6,356 nt of DNA, taken from DATLFI01 sp035524895 (GTDB lineage: Bacteria > Acidobacteriota > Thermoanaerobaculia > Multivoradales > Multivoraceae). The stretch covers positions 1-6,356 of the forward strand of contig DATLFI010000132.1 in assembly GCA_035524895.1 (NCBI GenBank), read 5' to 3'. The position numbers were made by a program, and so were the translations under genes. Under the pieces are notes generated by a model. It was not told the DNA's origin, did no database searches, and saw only the letters and a program-made list of their open reading frames with translations. Positions 5,255 to 6,356 of the stretch are shown here, one piece after another. The first letter of the stretch is position 1. Every line of letters starts with the position of its first letter.

Positions 5255-6356
5255 GTCGGGAAGGCGGTGATGTCGGTCACTGCGTTCGCTGGCTGGCCCA
5301 GCGTGTTGGTGTACTGCTGCTGCACGTTTGCCTCGGTGTCGGTGACCGTGAGCACGAGCTCGACGTCGGTGGTGGCCGCGAAGAACACCCAGAAGTGCTG
5401 GTTGATCGGACAGGCCGGCAGCACCTTGACCAGCATCTCGATGTTCTCGGAGTCGAAGAAGTAGAAGAGACCGGAGTCGCGCTTGCCGATGCCTTCGGCC
5501 GTGCCGCTCCCCTGCTCTCCGCTCGCGGTGCGCCAGACCACCTCGACCTGGAACCTCCCGTCCTCGCCGAGGCAGAGCGTGCTGTCACCGGCCACACAAG
5601 GCGGGAAGTCGGTGTCGCTGGCGGCGATCGTCACCGTCGCCGAGCTGCGGCCGAGCGCTGCTCCACCGCCCGGATTACTCAACATCACGCGGAAGGTCTC
5701 GGGACCTTCCGGCTCGTCGTCGTCGATCAGCGGGATTTCGATCGAACGCGGGTTGGCATCGCCGCCCGGCCAGTGCAACGTGCCCTGGACCTCGATGTAG
5801 TCGAGCCCCGCCACCGCTGAGCCGTCACTCGTCGTGTACTCGACGCTCACCGCTCCGGTGCTGCCGCCCACCCGTTCCACGTCCACGCTCGCGGCGCCTG
5901 CGCTCTCGGCGAACGGGCTCGGGTCGTCGGCCAACTGCAGCGTTCCTGGGCTGCCGCCCGCGTCGTCGTCCTGGATCGTCACCGTGGCGACGGAGGGTGT
6001 CCCGAGGGAAGCGCCGCCGCTCGGGTTGCTCAACGACACGGTGAACGTCTCGTTGGGCTCGGGGATGGTGTCCTCGATGGTCGCCACGACGAAGGTCTTG
6101 ATCCCGTCCTCGCCGTCGGCGAAGTCGATAGTGCCCTGGGTCTGCTGGTAGTCCAACCCGGCCTGCGCCGAGCCGTCCGACGTCGCGTAGGACACCGAGA
6201 CGGCGCCGTCGTCGCCTCCGAACCGCTCCACGCCGATGGTGACCGGGTTGCCCTCCGACACGCTGTAGCTACCTTGTGTCAGGCGGAGCTGTCCCGGTTC
6301 GTCGCTACCGCCGACCTCCCCTTCGACGACTATGGTGCCGATCATCCCGAAGCCGC
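5245..6356 (-). CDS. Calx-beta domain protein with C-terminal domain of unknown function (N-terminus outside window)
   Basis: The frame runs off the window end. The ATG at 6343-6345 is preceded by in-frame codons for Gly-Phe-Gly and has no signal peptide or ribosome binding site, so it is probably an internal methionine. Numbering from that Met, residues 17-128 and 133-244 are two Calx-beta domains, each with the hallmark TSDGSAxAGLDY, an acidic E-x-x-E-T-F turn and a closing TVTI strand. Calx-beta domains are immunoglobulin-like folds that bind calcium through acidic end loops and are common in secreted adhesins. Residues 247-366 form a further domain starting CVAGDSTLCLGEDGRFQVEV and containing DSGLFYFFD and HFWVFFAATTDVE; I recall this type at the C-termini of secreted Acidobacteriota proteins. 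Its four cysteines (C250, C258, one in LPACP, one in the final TCP) could pair. The role is probably cell-surface or extracellular; ligand unknown. Confidence 0.88.
   Translation of the reverse strand, partial: GFGMIGTIVVEGEVGGSDEPGQLRLTQGSYSVSEGNPVTIGVERFGGDDGAVSVSYATSDGSAQAGLDYQQTQGTIDFADGEDGIKTFVVATIEDTIPEPNETFTVSLSNPSGGASLGTPSVATVTIQDDDAGGSPGTLQLADDPSPFAESAGAASVDVERVGGSTGAVSVEYTTSDGSAVAGLDYIEVQGTLHWPGGDANPRSIEIPLIDDDEPEGPETFRVMLSNPGGGAALGRSSATVTIAASDTDFPPCVAGDSTLCLGEDGRFQVEVVWRTASGEQGSGTAEGIGKRDSGLFYFFDSENIEMLVKVLPACPINQHFWVFFAATTDVELVLTVTDTEANVQQQYTNTLGQPANAVTDITAFPTCP
5248..5607 (-). other. C-terminal domain of unknown function in the Calx-beta protein
   Basis: About 120 residues follow the second Calx-beta domain. 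The visible pattern is C-x7-C, then alternating strands rich in aromatic residues (FYFFD, HFWVFF), an acidic TDTEANV turn and a C-terminal TCP. It appears to be a small beta-sandwich. I recall similar tails on secreted Acidobacteriota proteins with varied N-terminal domains, which would suit a sorting or surface-anchoring role, but this is inference. Confidence 0.55.
5614..5949 (-). repeat. Calx-beta domain 2 (coding repeat unit)
   Basis: The second tandem domain, from PGTLQLADD to VTIAASD, with the core TSDGSAVAGLDY and the acidic turn DDDEPEGPETF. Its last strand ends AASD where copy 1 ends QDDD, so the closing acidic triplet that joins the domains is not kept at the junction to the C-terminal domain. 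Confidence 0.85.
5962..6297 (-). repeat. Calx-beta domain 1 (coding repeat unit)
   Basis: The first of two tandem domains encoded about 116 codons apart. It runs from PGQLRLTQGSYSVSEG to VTIQDDD, with the core TSDGSAQAGLDY. The DNA around the core and the LSNPSGGA segment is visibly similar to the second copy, consistent with internal duplication. Confidence 0.85.

Noticed and set aside
4662..5464. Plus-strand open frames opposite the outer-membrane-like and Calx-beta genes
   Set aside because: Their translations lack recognisable domains or signal features, whereas the minus strand has coherent signal peptide, beta-strand and Calx-beta patterns.
5614..6297. Calx-beta coding repeats considered as a CRISPR-like or satellite array
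   Set aside because: The repetition has two units, is imperfect and in frame with a period of about 116 codons. It reflects protein domain duplication.
1..6356. Search for tRNA, rRNA, transposases, attachment sites, toxin-antitoxin or defence genes
   Set aside because: No cloverleaf-like sequence, terminal repeats, integrase or transposase motifs, or small paired toxin-antitoxin frames could be supported anywhere in the window.

Overview
The window is a GC-rich (roughly two-thirds G+C by eye) bacterial chromosome segment with seven protein-coding genes, two of them cut by the window edges. There are no RNA genes, insertion sequences, phage genes or CRISPR arrays that I can see. Three predicted exported proteins, two predicted lipoproteins and an outer-membrane-like protein point to a diderm bacterium. 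The C-terminal domain of the Calx-beta protein resembles one I associate with secreted proteins of Acidobacteriota, especially the Thermoanaerobaculia group. That is recall, not a search result, so the lineage is tentative; a GC-rich myxobacterial or related lineage remains possible.

Layout: (1) the C-terminal part of a RidA/YjgF-family protein (1-309, +); (2) an exported SIMPL (DUF541) protein (447-1184, +), preceded by a 138-bp gap with a 7-bp inverted repeat and a good ribosome binding site; (3) an N-formylglutamate amidohydrolase-family enzyme (1166-1969, -), convergent with SIMPL and overlapping its 3' end by 19 bp; (4) a divergent lipoprotein of the endonuclease/exonuclease/phosphatase superfamily (2068-3291, +); (5) a coiled-coil lipoprotein with a CxxC motif (3468-4274, +); (6) a beta-rich exported, probably outer-membrane, protein (4289-5254, -); (7) an exported-type protein with two Calx-beta domains and a C-terminal domain (5245-6356, -, N-terminus outside the window).

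Genes 7 and 6 form a probable co-transcribed pair: the downstream GTG start lies inside the upstream reading frame (10-bp overlap). Genes 5 and 6 converge with only 14 bp between them, and both stop codons lie at mirror positions inside a perfect 22-bp palindrome, probably a shared bidirectional terminator.

The genes do not form an obvious pathway. The theme is cell-envelope and secreted proteins, with two small-molecule enzymes (RidA-like and formylglutamate amidohydrolase-like). I found no convincing undescribed defence, mobile or biosynthetic system. The points most worth a second look are the stop-codon palindrome, the uncharacterised C-terminal domain of the Calx-beta protein with its coupled outer-membrane neighbour, the RidA homologue lacking the catalytic arginine, and the acidic Ca-loop-like segments in the secreted phosphatase/nuclease.
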